NCBI GenBank assembly: GCA_030673275.1
Contig: DAOVJL010000008.1
Location: forward strand, 1 to 14,584
DNA from: Sulfurimonas sp.
GTDB lineage: Bacteria; Campylobacterota; Campylobacteria; Campylobacterales; Sulfurimonadaceae
Length of the DNA stretch: 14,584 nucleotides
Direction: 5' to 3'
In this document: piece after piece, positions 1 to 7,752 of the stretch
Layout of the letters: every line of letters begins with the position of its first letter
Numbering within the stretch: the stretch's first letter is position 1
Made by a program: the position numbers and the translations under genes
The notes under the pieces: model-generated
What the model was told of the DNA's origin: nothing
Database searches by the model: none
What the model saw: the letters and a program-made list of their open reading frames with translations, nothing else

Positions 1-2
1 AT

Positions 3-1277
3 GGAGAACAGGTAAAGCAGACATTAAACTCTGAAAATATAGAAGTGGTTACAGAGACAACAACGAAACTGATAAATCAAAAAAGTGTAAAAGCTATTTT
101 GGAGTATCTAAAATACATATACTTTGGTGAAGATATCTACATGTATAATTTTTCCGCTCTCATCTCACAAGAGGTAAGAAGCATTAAAAAAGTTGATTTT
201 AATGAAGTCAAGATTTTAGATGTAGTAAAAAAGGTAATACATGAGTATGGACTTTTTAGCGATGACTTTAATATTGTTAGATTTTTGAGTGCAGTCTCTA
301 ACTACAGTGATATTGAGGCACTTCTTTTTGAGTATGAGCGTTTAGATGTAAGTGCTGCATCATCAGAGCTAAGTGGTGTAAGAGTTCTTACTGTTCACAA
401 ATCAAAAGGTTTAGAGTATGAACATGTCATAGTTATGGATAGACTCAAAAAAGCCCCTCCTGCACGTGATGCTATAATTTATGAGTATGATGAGATAACT
501 CTAAAAAATGTATATCTTCGTATCAAAGGGCGAGATGCAATAGACACTCAGTATGCAAATGCTCTAGCAAAAGAGAAGTCTTTGGTCCGAGAGGATAGTT
601 TAAATGCTCTGTATGTTGCATTTACTAGAACAAAAGAGAATTTGTTTGTCATTTTAAAATCAAAAGATTCGATGTTTGATATTTTAGACTTGACACCTCA
701 AAGCAGCGGAAGTTTGAGATGTGAAAAACAAGCTGATAATTCTGGGATAAAAACAACATCTCAGAAATTTGAGTATAAACCACTTTATTATGGAACTCAA
801 AGTGATATTTTAATATTAGAGACACAACAGCAAGAGGATTTAAAAGCTATAAATTTTGGTCTTGCAATGCACTACATGTTAGAGATGATTGGTGAGTTTA
901 AAGAGCAAAATATAACTCATGCAAAAGATATGATGATAAACAAGTATGGCTATACACTCGAAGCTGTGGAGATAGAGGATATAGAGTTTAGAGTTAAACT
1001 GCTTTTAGAAAACGAAGAGTTTAAAACTCTAAGCAGCGGTGAGTGTTTTCATGAAAAAGCTATTCGATATAAAAATAGTCTTAGATATATAGATTTGTTG
1101 ATTAAAAAAGATTCATGTTGGCATGTTCTTGATTATAAAAGTTCTATGGCTTATAGTGAGCATCACTTAAAACAAGTTCGTTATTATGTTCAAGCAATAA
1201 AAAAGATAACCGGTAATGAAGTAAATGGTTACTTATGTTATCTGCTAAAAGATGAGATAAAAATAGTAAAAGTGTAA
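3..1277 (+). CDS. addA: AddA/RecB-type helicase-nuclease, C-terminal part (5' end outside window)
   Basis: The reading frame is open back to the first bases of the window, so this is the tail of a longer gene; the GTG at 45 is an internal codon, not a real start. The protein belongs to the UvrD/RecB superfamily 1 helicases with a fused nuclease, which process double-strand DNA ends for recombination. Visible are helicase motif V (VLTVHKSKGLEYEHVIVMD, nt about 384-440), motif VI (LNALYVAFTRTKENLFVI, nt about 601-655), and a C-terminal RecB-type PD-(D/E)xK nuclease: a DLLI segment, VLDYKSS and QVRYYVQA (nt about 1084-1195), with the DxK and QxxYY patterns intact. The ATP-binding N-terminal motifs must lie upstream. 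In Campylobacterota the usual partner is AddB; no partner is visible here. The gene ends 5 bp from the convergent diguanylate cyclase gene. The family call is firm; AddA rather than a lone RecB-like protein is inferred. Confidence 0.88.
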   Translation, partial: GEQVKQTLNSENIEVVTETTTKLINQKSVKAILEYLKYIYFGEDIYMYNFSALISQEVRSIKKVDFNEVKILDVVKKVIHEYGLFSDDFNIVRFLSAVSNYSDIEALLFEYERLDVSAASSELSGVRVLTVHKSKGLEYEHVIVMDRLKKAPPARDAIIYEYDEITLKNVYLRIKGRDAIDTQYANALAKEKSLVREDSLNALYVAFTRTKENLFVILKSKDSMFDILDLTPQSSGSLRCEKQADNSGIKTTSQKFEYKPLYYGTQSDILILETQQQEDLKAINFGLAMHYMLEMIGEFKEQNITHAKDMMINKYGYTLEAVEIEDIEFRVKLLLENEEFKTLSSGECFHEKAIRYKNSLRYIDLLIKKDSCWHVLDYKSSMAYSEHHLKQVRYYVQAIKKITGNEVNGYLCYLLKDEIKIVKV

Positions 1278-1290
1278 GCAGATTATGCTT
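1276..1290. terminator. Possible weak hairpin between convergent genes
   Basis: AAGCA-GATTA-TGCTT forms a 5-bp stem with a 5-nt loop and spans both stop codons of the two convergent genes. On the minus strand it is followed by a T-rich stretch (ACACTTTTACTATTTTT), so it may terminate the cyclase transcript; on the plus strand no T run follows. The stem is short and this call is weak. Confidence 0.25.
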
Positions 1291-2803
1291 TAAAAACTTC
1301 CACTCTGTTTCGTCCAAGCTCCTTAGCTTTGTAAACTGCCTCATCTGCTTCAGCAAAAATCATTTGATAATCACTATGTTCTTCTCGTAAGCTGCTAATA
1401 CCAATACTGGTAGTGACTGCAATACTGTTAGACTCAAACTCTACAGGCTCTGCCTCGATAGCTTCACGTACTGTCTCTGCAATTTTTGCAGATGTTGCTA
1501 AATCAGTTTCAGGTAAAATTATCACTAGCTCTTCACCACCATAGCGACCTATAAAGTCCGTTTCTCTTTGGCACCCTTTAATTTTATGGCTAACTAGTCG
1601 TAGTACTTCATCGCCTGCCATGTGACCGTAATTATCATTTACCTGCTTAAAATGGTCAAGGTCAATCATCATAATGGAGAACTCATGTTTATATCGTTTT
1701 GCTCGTTTAAACTCTATATCAAGACTCTCTTCCAGATAGCCTCTATTCCATAAGCCAGTTAAAGAGTCAGTTTTACTGAGTAGCTCTATTTCTTTTGTAC
1801 GTTCACTAACCAGATGCTCTAGACGCTCTTTTTCTTCACGAGACTGCTCAATTGCAGAGTAGTAGATTACTCTAGAAGTATATAGTGCGAAAAGAAGTGC
1901 TAGCACACTTGTAAGAATTGCTGTTGTGCGCAGCTTATTTTCCTGATTTGCATAGGCTGAAGCATCAATTAAAAGCATCAGTTTCATCTCTGAGTCTCTT
2001 TGTTGTATTTTAGAATTGACAATTGCAAGATATGTTAATTTATCATTAAACATTGTTAAACCCAATGTTGGTGGCTTGTTATCATCTAAGTTTTTTTCAA
2101 TCAATTGTTTATCACTGCTGATATATACTTTTAGTTTTTCATCAATAATTGAAATTTGTTTAATATTCTCTGTTGAAGTAACATATGAAGATAAAAAGTC
2201 ATTGATATCAGTTTTAGTTAATATAGTAAGGCTGTTTAGGATGGAGCCATTTATTGATTTTAGTAAATTTCGTATATCTACTTGTCTATGGAGTATAGAG
2301 GAGCTCTCTTTTGCACCGTTTTTTAGATTGTATTCAGACATATCTACAGAGAGATCGACAATTCCTGCAAGACTATTTCCCTCATATATCGGATAGTAAA
2401 TCGACATCACATCTACAAAGTCACGCTTTTCAAAGAAGAAACTGCTTAGTTTACGATCTCCCTGCATAGTTTCTATGAAAGTTTTCGAAGACGAAACTGT
2501 ACCTATTTCCTCTTTAAACATTGAGTTTCTTATAGTACCATCTGATTCAAGATATCTAAACTCAAATATTTCGAGTTCAAAAGAGATGTCATTTACCAGT
2601 TTTTGAAGGTTCATTGTTGACTTTATATCATTAAACCTTTGTATCGCCGAAGAGACTGAATTTGCTACATTTAATGAATTGCTGTGCATCTGTGCAAGGA
2701 GAAGATCTTTTTGTGTTTTATAATTATAGTAAGACAAGTATGAAATACCTAATACCAGCGATACTAACATCATCGGTATTGTATATTTTTTAATAAATGA
2801 CAC
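1283..2803 (-). CDS. Membrane-bound diguanylate cyclase with periplasmic sensor (GGDEF)
   Basis: This 506-residue protein makes cyclic di-GMP from two GTP. In order: a transmembrane helix at about 8-26, a large predicted periplasmic sensor region at about 30-290 without a domain I recognise, a second membrane helix at about 293-316, a charged coiled-coil linker at about 318-345, and a C-terminal GGDEF domain beginning SKTDSLTGLWNR (343-354). The active-site motif is GGEEL (422-426). The metal-binding DLDHFK is present (D381, D383), and the product-inhibition I-site RETD (413-416) sits exactly five residues before GGEEL, so the enzyme should be active and feedback-inhibited. The start is GTG (2803-2801), directly abutting the TAG stop of the upstream cytochrome gene, which implies translational coupling. 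The sensed signal is unknown; the cytochrome neighbour suggests redox or respiratory state (inference). Confidence 0.93.
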   Translation of the reverse strand: MSFIKKYTIPMMLVSLVLGISYLSYYNYKTQKDLLLAQMHSNSLNVANSVSSAIQRFNDIKSTMNLQKLVNDISFELEIFEFRYLESDGTIRNSMFKEEIGTVSSSKTFIETMQGDRKLSSFFFEKRDFVDVMSIYYPIYEGNSLAGIVDLSVDMSEYNLKNGAKESSSILHRQVDIRNLLKSINGSILNSLTILTKTDINDFLSSYVTSTENIKQISIIDEKLKVYISSDKQLIEKNLDDNKPPTLGLTMFNDKLTYLAIVNSKIQQRDSEMKLMLLIDASAYANQENKLRTTAILTSVLALLFALYTSRVIYYSAIEQSREEKERLEHLVSERTKEIELLSKTDSLTGLWNRGYLEESLDIEFKRAKRYKHEFSIMMIDLDHFKQVNDNYGHMAGDEVLRLVSHKIKGCQRETDFIGRYGGEELVIILPETDLATSAKIAETVREAIEAEPVEFESNSIAVTTSIGISSLREEHSDYQMIFAEADEAVYKAKELGRNRVEVFKA

Positions 2804-3397
2804 CTACCTATTCCCTGCTTTTGGATTGGCTTTTTTGTAGCTGTTGTATGCCTTGTCTAAATCGTGATATGATTTGTTCCAACGCTCAGTATGACAGCTG
2901 GTACACATCTTTCTTAGCACTTTTGGACTATCCTGCCCTGCAAGAAAACCACCCTCTATAAACTTTTCTCGAAGCCTTACTTTAGCTTTAGCCATTTCTA
3001 CATGGATGTTACCAGGACCATGACACCCTTCACATTGAACATTTGAGAGGCGTGGAGTTCGTACCATACTTTCAAAGCCGCTCTTTACCCCGTAACCGGT
3101 AGAATGGCAAATTAAACAGCGAGGACTTTTTTCATGCCCAGTTGAGACCAAACTTTCCATCGCATGATCATGAGGGTCTTTCTTTCGTCCTCTAAAAAAT
3201 TTTCTATGGCACAAGCGACACTTTGAATTGCCAACATAACGATATTTACCAGATCCGATAGCGTCATCATACGCCTTATCTCCTAGAGCACTTTTAAGAG
3301 GATTTTGAAGCATAGGCGATGCAAGCTCATCGACAATACGTTGATTGGCGGATAGGCTTGTTAATAAAAAAAGTGATATAATAAAAAATGTTTTCAA
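2804..3397 (-). CDS. Periplasmic tetrahaem cytochrome c (cytochrome c554-like)
   Basis: This 197-residue secreted protein has a signal peptide (MKTFFIISLFLLTSLSA, cleavage near residue 17) and four CxxCH haem c attachment sites: CRLCH 60-64, CLICH 94-98, CEGCH 122-126 and CTSCH 165-169. Additional histidines (76, 78, 88, 132, 178) could serve as distal haem ligands. The YVGNSKCRLCH opening and the spacing resemble the cytochrome c554/c-prime multihaem family, so an electron-transfer role in the periplasm is likely; no catalytic function can be assigned. The start appears to be TTG (3397-3395) with a weak purine-rich AAGAAGAA upstream; no ATG gives a complete signal peptide. It is the first gene of a two-gene unit with the diguanylate cyclase and is divergent from rplM across about 190 bp. 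Confidence 0.88.
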   Translation of the reverse strand: MKTFFIISLFLLTSLSANQRIVDELASPMLQNPLKSALGDKAYDDAIGSGKYRYVGNSKCRLCHRKFFRGRKKDPHDHAMESLVSTGHEKSPRCLICHSTGYGVKSGFESMVRTPRLSNVQCEGCHGPGNIHVEMAKAKVRLREKFIEGGFLAGQDSPKVLRKMCTSCHTERWNKSYHDLDKAYNSYKKANPKAGNR

Positions 3398-3590
3398 CTA
3401 ATTCTTCTTTTTAATAATTATGAACTTTGTGTAACTATTCTATCATAATAAATATTTTATTTTTATAAAGTATAATCTTTTGCCACAATGATAGCGTATA
3501 GAAAAGAACCTTAAATAAACCAAAAATTAAGCTAAATATAAGTTAATATAGCTATACTTCCATCAACTAAATTAAACGAAAGGTTCACGA
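3398..3590. promoter_or_regulatory. Divergent promoter region between cytochrome c and rplM
   Basis: A very AT-rich spacer. On the plus strand, candidate -10 boxes are TATAAT at 3471-3476 and TATACT at 3553-3558; the second would give a leader of about 25 nt for rplM. On the minus strand TAGAAT (3442-3437) could serve the cytochrome gene. No convincing -35 hexamer accompanies any of them, which is common for sigma-70 promoters in Campylobacterota. The rplM ribosome-binding site is GAAAGG just before 3591. Confidence 0.45.
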
Positions 3591-4013
3591 ATGAAATTTA
3601 CACAAATTGCAACTCCTGAACAAATCGATCAAAAATGGGTTTTGATTGATGCTGAAGGTAAAACATTTGGTCGTATGATTACAGAAGTAGCTACTATACT
3701 TCGTGGTAAGAACAAACCATGTTTTACTCCAAACCTTGACTGTGGTGACTATGTAGTTATTGTCAATGCTTCTAAGGCTAAATTTAACGGTCTTGGTAAA
3801 ATAGCTAATAAAGAATACTTTTCACATTCTGGTTACTTCGGTTCTACTAAGAGTGTTAAAATGACTGAGCTTTTAGAGAAAAATCCTGAGAAACTATATA
3901 AATTAGCTACTCGCGGTATGCTTCCTAAGACTAAGCTTGGTGCTAAAATGCTTAAAAAATTAAAAATATATGCAGGTGCTGAGCATCCTCACACTGCACA
4001 ACTAGCTAAGTAA
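3591..4013 (+). CDS. rplM: 50S ribosomal protein L13
   Basis: This 140-residue protein matches the normal length of bacterial L13, a large-subunit protein that binds 23S rRNA early in assembly. Recognisable L13 segments are [20 protein letters not shown] (residues about 15-34), [11 protein letters not shown] (about 47-57), the HSGYFGSTK stretch, and [22 protein letters not shown] (about 106-127), the family signature. The ATG at 3591 follows GAAAGG at good spacing. It is followed after 10 bp by rpsI, the conserved rplM-rpsI pair. Arginine is encoded mostly by CGT, in keeping with high expression, unlike the AGA-rich neighbours. Confidence 0.98.
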   Translation: MKFTQIATPEQIDQKWVLIDAEGKTFGRMITEVATILRGKNKPCFTPNLDCGDYVVIVNASKAKFNGLGKIANKEYFSHSGYFGSTKSVKMTELLEKNPEKLYKLATRGMLPKTKLGAKMLKKLKIYAGAEHPHTAQLAK

Positions 4014-4023
4014 GGATTACCAT

Positions 4024-4416
4024 ATGGCAAACAAAATATATGCAACAGGTCGTCGTAAAGCGTCAATCGCAAAAGTATGGTTAACTCCAGGCACAGGTAA
4101 CATCACAATCAACGGTCTTTCATTAGACGCATGGTTAGGTGGACTAGAAGCTAAGAAACTTCGTGTTAAGCAACCACTTGCTTTAACTAAACAAGATACA
4201 TCAGTTGATATCGTTGCTACTACTTTAGGTGGTGGTTTTGGTGGTCAAGCAGATGCACTTCGTCACGGTATTTCTCGTGCACTAGTAGCATTTGACCCAG
4301 CATTAAAAGTGATTCTTAAGCCTGAAGGTATGATGACTCGTGATTCACGTGTTGTTGAACGTAAGAAACCAGGTAAGCGTAAAGCTCGTCGTTCTCGTCA
4401 GTTCTCTAAGCGTTAA
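4024..4416 (+). CDS. rpsI: 30S ribosomal protein S9
   Basis: This 130-residue protein is the usual length of S9, a small-subunit head protein whose C-terminal tail reaches the P-site tRNA. The diagnostic features are the N-terminal [14 protein letters not shown], the central [19 protein letters not shown], and the basic tail ending RRSRQFSKR, which is nearly universal and places the tail residues next to tRNA. The start ATG at 4024 follows the GGATT after the rplM stop. Arginine codons are almost all CGT. The transcript probably ends at the hairpin just downstream. Confidence 0.98.
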   Translation: MANKIYATGRRKASIAKVWLTPGTGNITINGLSLDAWLGGLEAKKLRVKQPLALTKQDTSVDIVATTLGGGFGGQADALRHGISRALVAFDPALKVILKPEGMMTRDSRVVERKKPGKRKARRSRQFSKR

Positions 4417-4432
4417 TATTTATATTATCGTT

Positions 4433-4471
4433 TTTTATCAACGCTACTTGGCGTTGGTAAAACCTCTTTTT
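4433..4471 (+). terminator. Rho-independent terminator after rpsI
   Basis: The arms TTTTATCAACGC (4433-4444) and GCGTTGGTAAAA (4451-4462) pair over 12 bp with one T-G wobble and a 6-nt loop (TACTTG). A T run follows two bases after the arm (CCTCTTTTT, to 4471) and a second at 4476-4480. Its position 16 bp after the rpsI stop fits termination of the ribosomal pair. Confidence 0.8.
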
Positions 4472-4503
4472 ACACTTTTTATTAACAAACTACTATAATT
4501 AAC

Positions 4504-4514
4504 TTTGGTATAAT
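4504..4514 (+). promoter_or_regulatory. Likely promoter (-10) for the solute-binding protein gene
   Basis: TTTGGTATAAT contains a perfect TATAAT (4509-4514) with a TG-like upstream extension and no clear -35 box, a usual form in Campylobacterota. Transcription would begin near 4521, leaving a leader of only about 14 nt before the proposed TTG start at 4535. Confidence 0.5.
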
Positions 4515-4534
4515 CACTCTAAAAAAGAGCAATT

Positions 4535-6034
4535 TTGAAGTACCTACTATTTCTGTTTTTATCTATAAATCTTTTTGCTTCAACTCTGCATTTGGCGACT
4601 TCTGCTAATCCATCTAGACTAAACCCTATTTTGGCTACAGATTCAAGTTCATCTGAGATAACAGGTTTTCTATTTAATGGATTAGTTAAATATGATAAAG
4701 ATTCATCAACTATTATAGGTGATTTGGCAAAAGAATTTTATTTTGAAGATGATAAAACACTTATATTTAAACTGCGTAAAAATGTTTCTTGGCATGATGG
4801 TGAAAAATTTAGTGCTAAAGATATTGTCTTTACTTATGAAGTTTTAGTATCACCAAAAATAAGCTCTCCGTATAGCGCAAGTTTTAGATTTGTGAAGAGT
4901 GTTGAGGCTATTGATGAATTCACTATAAAAGTAAAGTATAAAAAACCATATTTTAAAGCTTTAGAGACGTGGATGATGGGAATTTTACCAGAGCATATAC
5001 TAAAGGGTGAAGAAAATTTGATGAGTTCATCATTCAACACAGACCCGGTAGGAACCGGTCCATACAAACTTCATCTCTTAGAGCACTCAAAAAATATTAT
5101 ATTGAAAGTAAATGATGATTATTTTGAAGGCAGAGCAAAAATAGATGAAATATCTTTTCATGTTATAGCTGATCCTATGACACGCTTTTTGATGTTAAAA
5201 TCATCTGCCTTGGATGTTGGAGGCATAGAGCCTATGCAGTATGAAAGACAGCTAAATGATGAGTTTTTTGACAAGTTTAATATTCATGAAAATATCTCAC
5301 GCTCGTACACATATCTTGGATTTAATCTAAGATTGGATAAATTTAAAAATCCAAAGGTAAGAGAAGCTATTTCATTAGCCATAGATAGGCAGGAGATTGT
5401 AAAGATTCTTTTTTTTAATCATGCTAAAGTTTGTACAGGTCCATTTCTTCCGGGAACTAAAGCTTTCAATGAAAATATAAAAGCACCAGCTCAAAATATA
5501 CAAAAAGCAAAAGAGCTTTTAAAAGAGGCTGGTTATGATGAAAATAATCCATTTACATTTGAAATAGTCACATCAAACTCAAGTGCTATCAGACCATATG
5601 CTGCACAGATAATGCAACATCAATTAAAAAAGGCTGGAATCATTGTTAATTTGCGAGTTATGGAGTGGCAGGCATTTTTAAATATGGTTGTCTTTCCTCA
5701 TAAATTTGATAGCGTATTACTTGGGTGGGGGTTGTCACCTACACCTGACCCATATATGTTTTGGCACAGTGATAATGATAAAAAAGGCGGTTTTAATCTA
5801 GTTGGCTACAAGAATGATAAAATGGATAAAATGATAGAAGATTCACAAAGTATGATAGATACAAAAAAGCTATCAAAGATATGGCAGGAGATGTTTAAGA
5901 TGATTGTTGATGATAATCCATACCTGTTTTTATATATTCCAAATTCTATAACAACCATAAATAAAAATATTAAAAATGTAGAGCCTACTGTAAGTGGAAT
6001 TTGGCATAACTATATAAAATGGGAAAAAGAATGA
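4535..6034 (+). CDS. Periplasmic peptide-type solute-binding protein (SBP family 5)
   Basis: This 499-residue protein is a DppA/OppA-type extracytoplasmic binding protein that captures peptides, nickel chelates or related solutes for an ABC importer. It has a signal peptide (MKYLLFLFLSINLFA, cleavage near residues 15-16) without a lipobox cysteine, so it is probably soluble in the periplasm. Family hallmarks are the N-terminal NPSRLNPILATDSSSSEITG, the WHDGEKFSAKDIVFTYE stretch (86-102) and the PVGTGPYKL motif (171-179). The start is TTG at 4535, which gives a complete signal peptide; no ATG does. No permease or ATPase gene is adjacent, so either the importer is encoded elsewhere or this is an orphan receptor. 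The stop overlaps the HAD gene start (ATGA), implying coupled translation. The substrate cannot be read from sequence. Confidence 0.9.
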   Translation: MKYLLFLFLSINLFASTLHLATSANPSRLNPILATDSSSSEITGFLFNGLVKYDKDSSTIIGDLAKEFYFEDDKTLIFKLRKNVSWHDGEKFSAKDIVFTYEVLVSPKISSPYSASFRFVKSVEAIDEFTIKVKYKKPYFKALETWMMGILPEHILKGEENLMSSSFNTDPVGTGPYKLHLLEHSKNIILKVNDDYFEGRAKIDEISFHVIADPMTRFLMLKSSALDVGGIEPMQYERQLNDEFFDKFNIHENISRSYTYLGFNLRLDKFKNPKVREAISLAIDRQEIVKILFFNHAKVCTGPFLPGTKAFNENIKAPAQNIQKAKELLKEAGYDENNPFTFEIVTSNSSAIRPYAAQIMQHQLKKAGIIVNLRVMEWQAFLNMVVFPHKFDSVLLGWGLSPTPDPYMFWHSDNDKKGGFNLVGYKNDKMDKMIEDSQSMIDTKKLSKIWQEMFKMIVDDNPYLFLYIPNSITTINKNIKNVEPTVSGIWHNYIKWEKE

Positions 6035-6669
6035 TAATACTTTTTGATTTGGACGGAACGTTGATAGACTCGACTGATGCGATTGTGGAAACTTTTCATC
6101 ACTCATTTAAAGTGCATGAATTTGGACATGTAGAAGATAAAGAGATAAAAGATCTTATTGGCTATCCATTAGATATTATGTACGCTGAGTTGGGTGTTAG
6201 CGAAGACAAGGTTTGGGATTATGTTGCAACTTATAAAGAGGAGTATAGAAAAATCTCAACTGAAAAAACCGAGTTGTTGCCAAATGCAATCCAAGCAATA
6301 AAAAAGGCAAGTGAATTTGCAACACTGGGAATTGTTACAACTAAAACAGGCAGATACTCTAAAGTTCTTATGGAGCATTTTGAACTTATGGAGTATTTTG
6401 AAGTTTTGATAGGCAGAGAAGATGTTGAAAATCCAAAACCGCATGAAGAACCAATACTAAAAGCTTTAGAAAAAATGGATACTCTTAACAAAGAAATTTG
6501 GATGATTGGCGATACAAAATTAGATTTAATATCTGCAAAAAATGCAGAGGTTAATTCGATTGGTGTTTTATGTGGATATGGTGAGCATAATAATCTAAAA
6601 AAGTTTACAAATGTTATTTTAGATGATGCTTTAGAAGCTGTTATATATTTAGAGAATAGGAAGAAATAA
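6031..6669 (+). CDS. HAD-superfamily phosphatase (phosphoglycolate phosphatase-like)
   Basis: This haloacid dehalogenase-type phosphohydrolase of 212 residues is counted from the ATG at 6031, whose ATGA overlaps the upstream TGA stop; an in-frame ATG at 6019 would add four residues (MGKR) but breaks the usual pattern in which the catalytic strand starts the protein. All four HAD motifs are present: FDLDGTL with nucleophile D6 and acid/base D8, motif II threonines in IVTTKT (103-104), motif III K136 in NPKPHEE, and motif IV GDTKLDL with D161 and D165. The helical cap inserted after motif I fits the Gph/PpaX subgroup that dephosphorylates phosphoglycolate or pyrophosphate. The exact substrate is unknown. 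The purine-rich GGGAAAAAGA before 6031 may serve as the ribosome-binding site. Confidence 0.88.
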   Translation: MIILFDLDGTLIDSTDAIVETFHHSFKVHEFGHVEDKEIKDLIGYPLDIMYAELGVSEDKVWDYVATYKEEYRKISTEKTELLPNAIQAIKKASEFATLGIVTTKTGRYSKVLMEHFELMEYFEVLIGREDVENPKPHEEPILKALEKMDTLNKEIWMIGDTKLDLISAKNAEVNSIGVLCGYGEHNNLKKFTNVILDDALEAVIYLENRKK

Positions 6670-6726
6670 CACACTTTTTTAACTTAATTATAAACTGTAT
6701 AACTTCAAGCTATTTTTAAGAGCAAC

Positions 6727-6754
6727 TTGTCTAGAATAAGAGATAATTTAGAAT
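6727..6754 (+). promoter_or_regulatory. Candidate sigma-70 promoter for the por operon
   Basis: TTGTCT (6727-6732) and TAGAAT (6749-6754) are separated by 16 bp and match four and five of six consensus positions. Transcription would start near 6761, giving a leader of roughly 28 nt that contains the strong ribosome-binding site AGAAGGAGA. The perfect 8-bp palindrome GAATATTC at 6756-6763 lies at the predicted start point. The call is by eye. Confidence 0.45.
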
Positions 6755-6788
6755 TGAATATTCCTATGGAAAAATAGAAGGAGAATTT

Positions 6789-7346
6789 ATGCTAGAAATT
6801 AGATGGCATAGTCGTGCTGGACAAGGTGCTGTAACAGGTGCTAAAGGCTTAGCAGATGTTATTTCTACAACTGGTAAAGAGGTACAAGCATTTGCGTTTT
6901 ACGGGTCAGCTAAGCGTGGAGCTGCTATGACAGCTTATAACCGTGTTGATGATAAAGTTATAATGAATCATGAAAAATATATGGAACCTGATTATGTTTT
7001 TGTTATTGACCCTGCATTGGCTATAACTACAGATGTTACTATAAATCACAAAGATACTACAAAATATATTATTACTACTCACTTAAGTACGGAGGAGCTA
7101 ATCAAAGCTCAACCGAAACTAGAAGGTAAAGAAGTTTATACAGTTGATTGTATTGTTATTGCTCAAGAGACTATTGGTCGTCCTATTCCAAATACGCCAA
7201 TGCTTGGTGCATTTATGAAGGTCTCTGGAATGTATGATATAGAGTTTTTTAAAGATAGTATGAAAAGAGTTCTAGCAAAATTACCACAGAAGATTGTTGA
7301 TGCAAATATGATTGCGATTCAACGCGCTTTCGATGAAGTGAAATAA
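6789..7346 (+). CDS. porG: Pyruvate:ferredoxin oxidoreductase, gamma subunit
   Basis: This 185-residue gamma subunit belongs to the four-subunit pyruvate:ferredoxin (or flavodoxin) oxidoreductase, which interconverts pyruvate plus CoA with acetyl-CoA, CO2 and reduced ferredoxin in the cytoplasm. The family start EIRWHSRAGQGAVTGAKGLA (3-22), the FAFYGSAKRGAAMTAYNRV stretch (35-53) and the later IPNTPMLGAFMK are characteristic of the POR gamma domain. The ATG at 6789 follows an excellent AAGGAG. It is first of four tightly spaced genes in the order G-D-A-B, the same as the Helicobacter pylori por cluster, whereas the 2-oxoglutarate enzyme in this group is usually arranged D-A-B-C. In an autotroph the enzyme would work as pyruvate synthase next to the reductive TCA cycle (inference). 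Confidence 0.94.
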   Translation: MLEIRWHSRAGQGAVTGAKGLADVISTTGKEVQAFAFYGSAKRGAAMTAYNRVDDKVIMNHEKYMEPDYVFVIDPALAITTDVTINHKDTTKYIITTHLSTEELIKAQPKLEGKEVYTVDCIVIAQETIGRPIPNTPMLGAFMKVSGMYDIEFFKDSMKRVLAKLPQKIVDANMIAIQRAFDEVK

Positions 7347-7356
7347 GGAGTCCATG

Positions 7357-7752
7357 ATGGCAAAAAAAGGATGGGATGAATTCGAAATCGGAGCTATGCT
7401 TCGTACTTTTGATGGAAGCATAGATGATATTGCTGGAACAAGACAAGAGGATCGCTCTTATTCAGAGAACAGCTCTTATATGGCAAGTGTTGCTGATTGG
7501 AGACTGATTAAGCCGGTATTCAATAAAGATTACTGTATTGATTGTCAGTTTTGTTGGATTTATTGTCCAGATGTATCAATTATTTCAAGAGATAAAAAAC
7601 TAATCGGTGTTGATATGGATCACTGTAAAGGTTGTGGAATATGTGTTGAGGTTTGTCCTACAAACCCTAAATCACTTCTAATGTTCCCTGAACAAGCAGA
7701 TGAAGAGACTGAGATTGCTCAGTGGCCTAAAAAAGATGAGGAGGAAGCATAA
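7357..7752 (+). CDS. porD: Pyruvate:ferredoxin oxidoreductase, delta subunit (2x[4Fe-4S])
   Basis: This small ferredoxin-like subunit carries electrons between the catalytic beta subunit and the external ferredoxin or flavodoxin. Two classic Cx2Cx2Cx3CP clusters are visible, CIDCQFCWIYCP and CKGCGICVEVCP, each binding a [4Fe-4S] centre. An N-terminal extension of about 55 residues precedes them, as in epsilonproteobacterial PorD. Two adjacent ATGs are possible (7354 and 7357); AGGAG at 7346-7350 is only 3 nt from the first and 6 nt from the second, so 7357 is preferred (131 residues). The stop TAA shares its last base with the porA ATG. Confidence 0.94.
   Translation: MAKKGWDEFEIGAMLRTFDGSIDDIAGTRQEDRSYSENSSYMASVADWRLIKPVFNKDYCIDCQFCWIYCPDVSIISRDKKLIGVDMDHCKGCGICVEVCPTNPKSLLMFPEQADEETEIAQWPKKDEEEA

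Noticed and set aside
45..47. GTG at 45 as the start of the helicase-nuclease gene.
   Set aside because: The same frame is open to the window's first bases and the protein lacks the N-terminal helicase domains, so the gene is simply cut by the window edge.
6019..6030. Earlier ATG for the HAD phosphatase adding MGKR.
   Set aside because: The ATG at 6031 gives the typical start directly before the catalytic DLDGT strand, makes the common ATGA overlap, and has the purine-rich GGGAAAAAGA upstream.
6231..6674. Long antisense open frames within the HAD, por, cheB and receptor genes.
   Set aside because: They lie wholly opposite well-supported genes, have no protein-like family motifs or ribosome-binding sites, and are explained by low stop density on the antisense strand.
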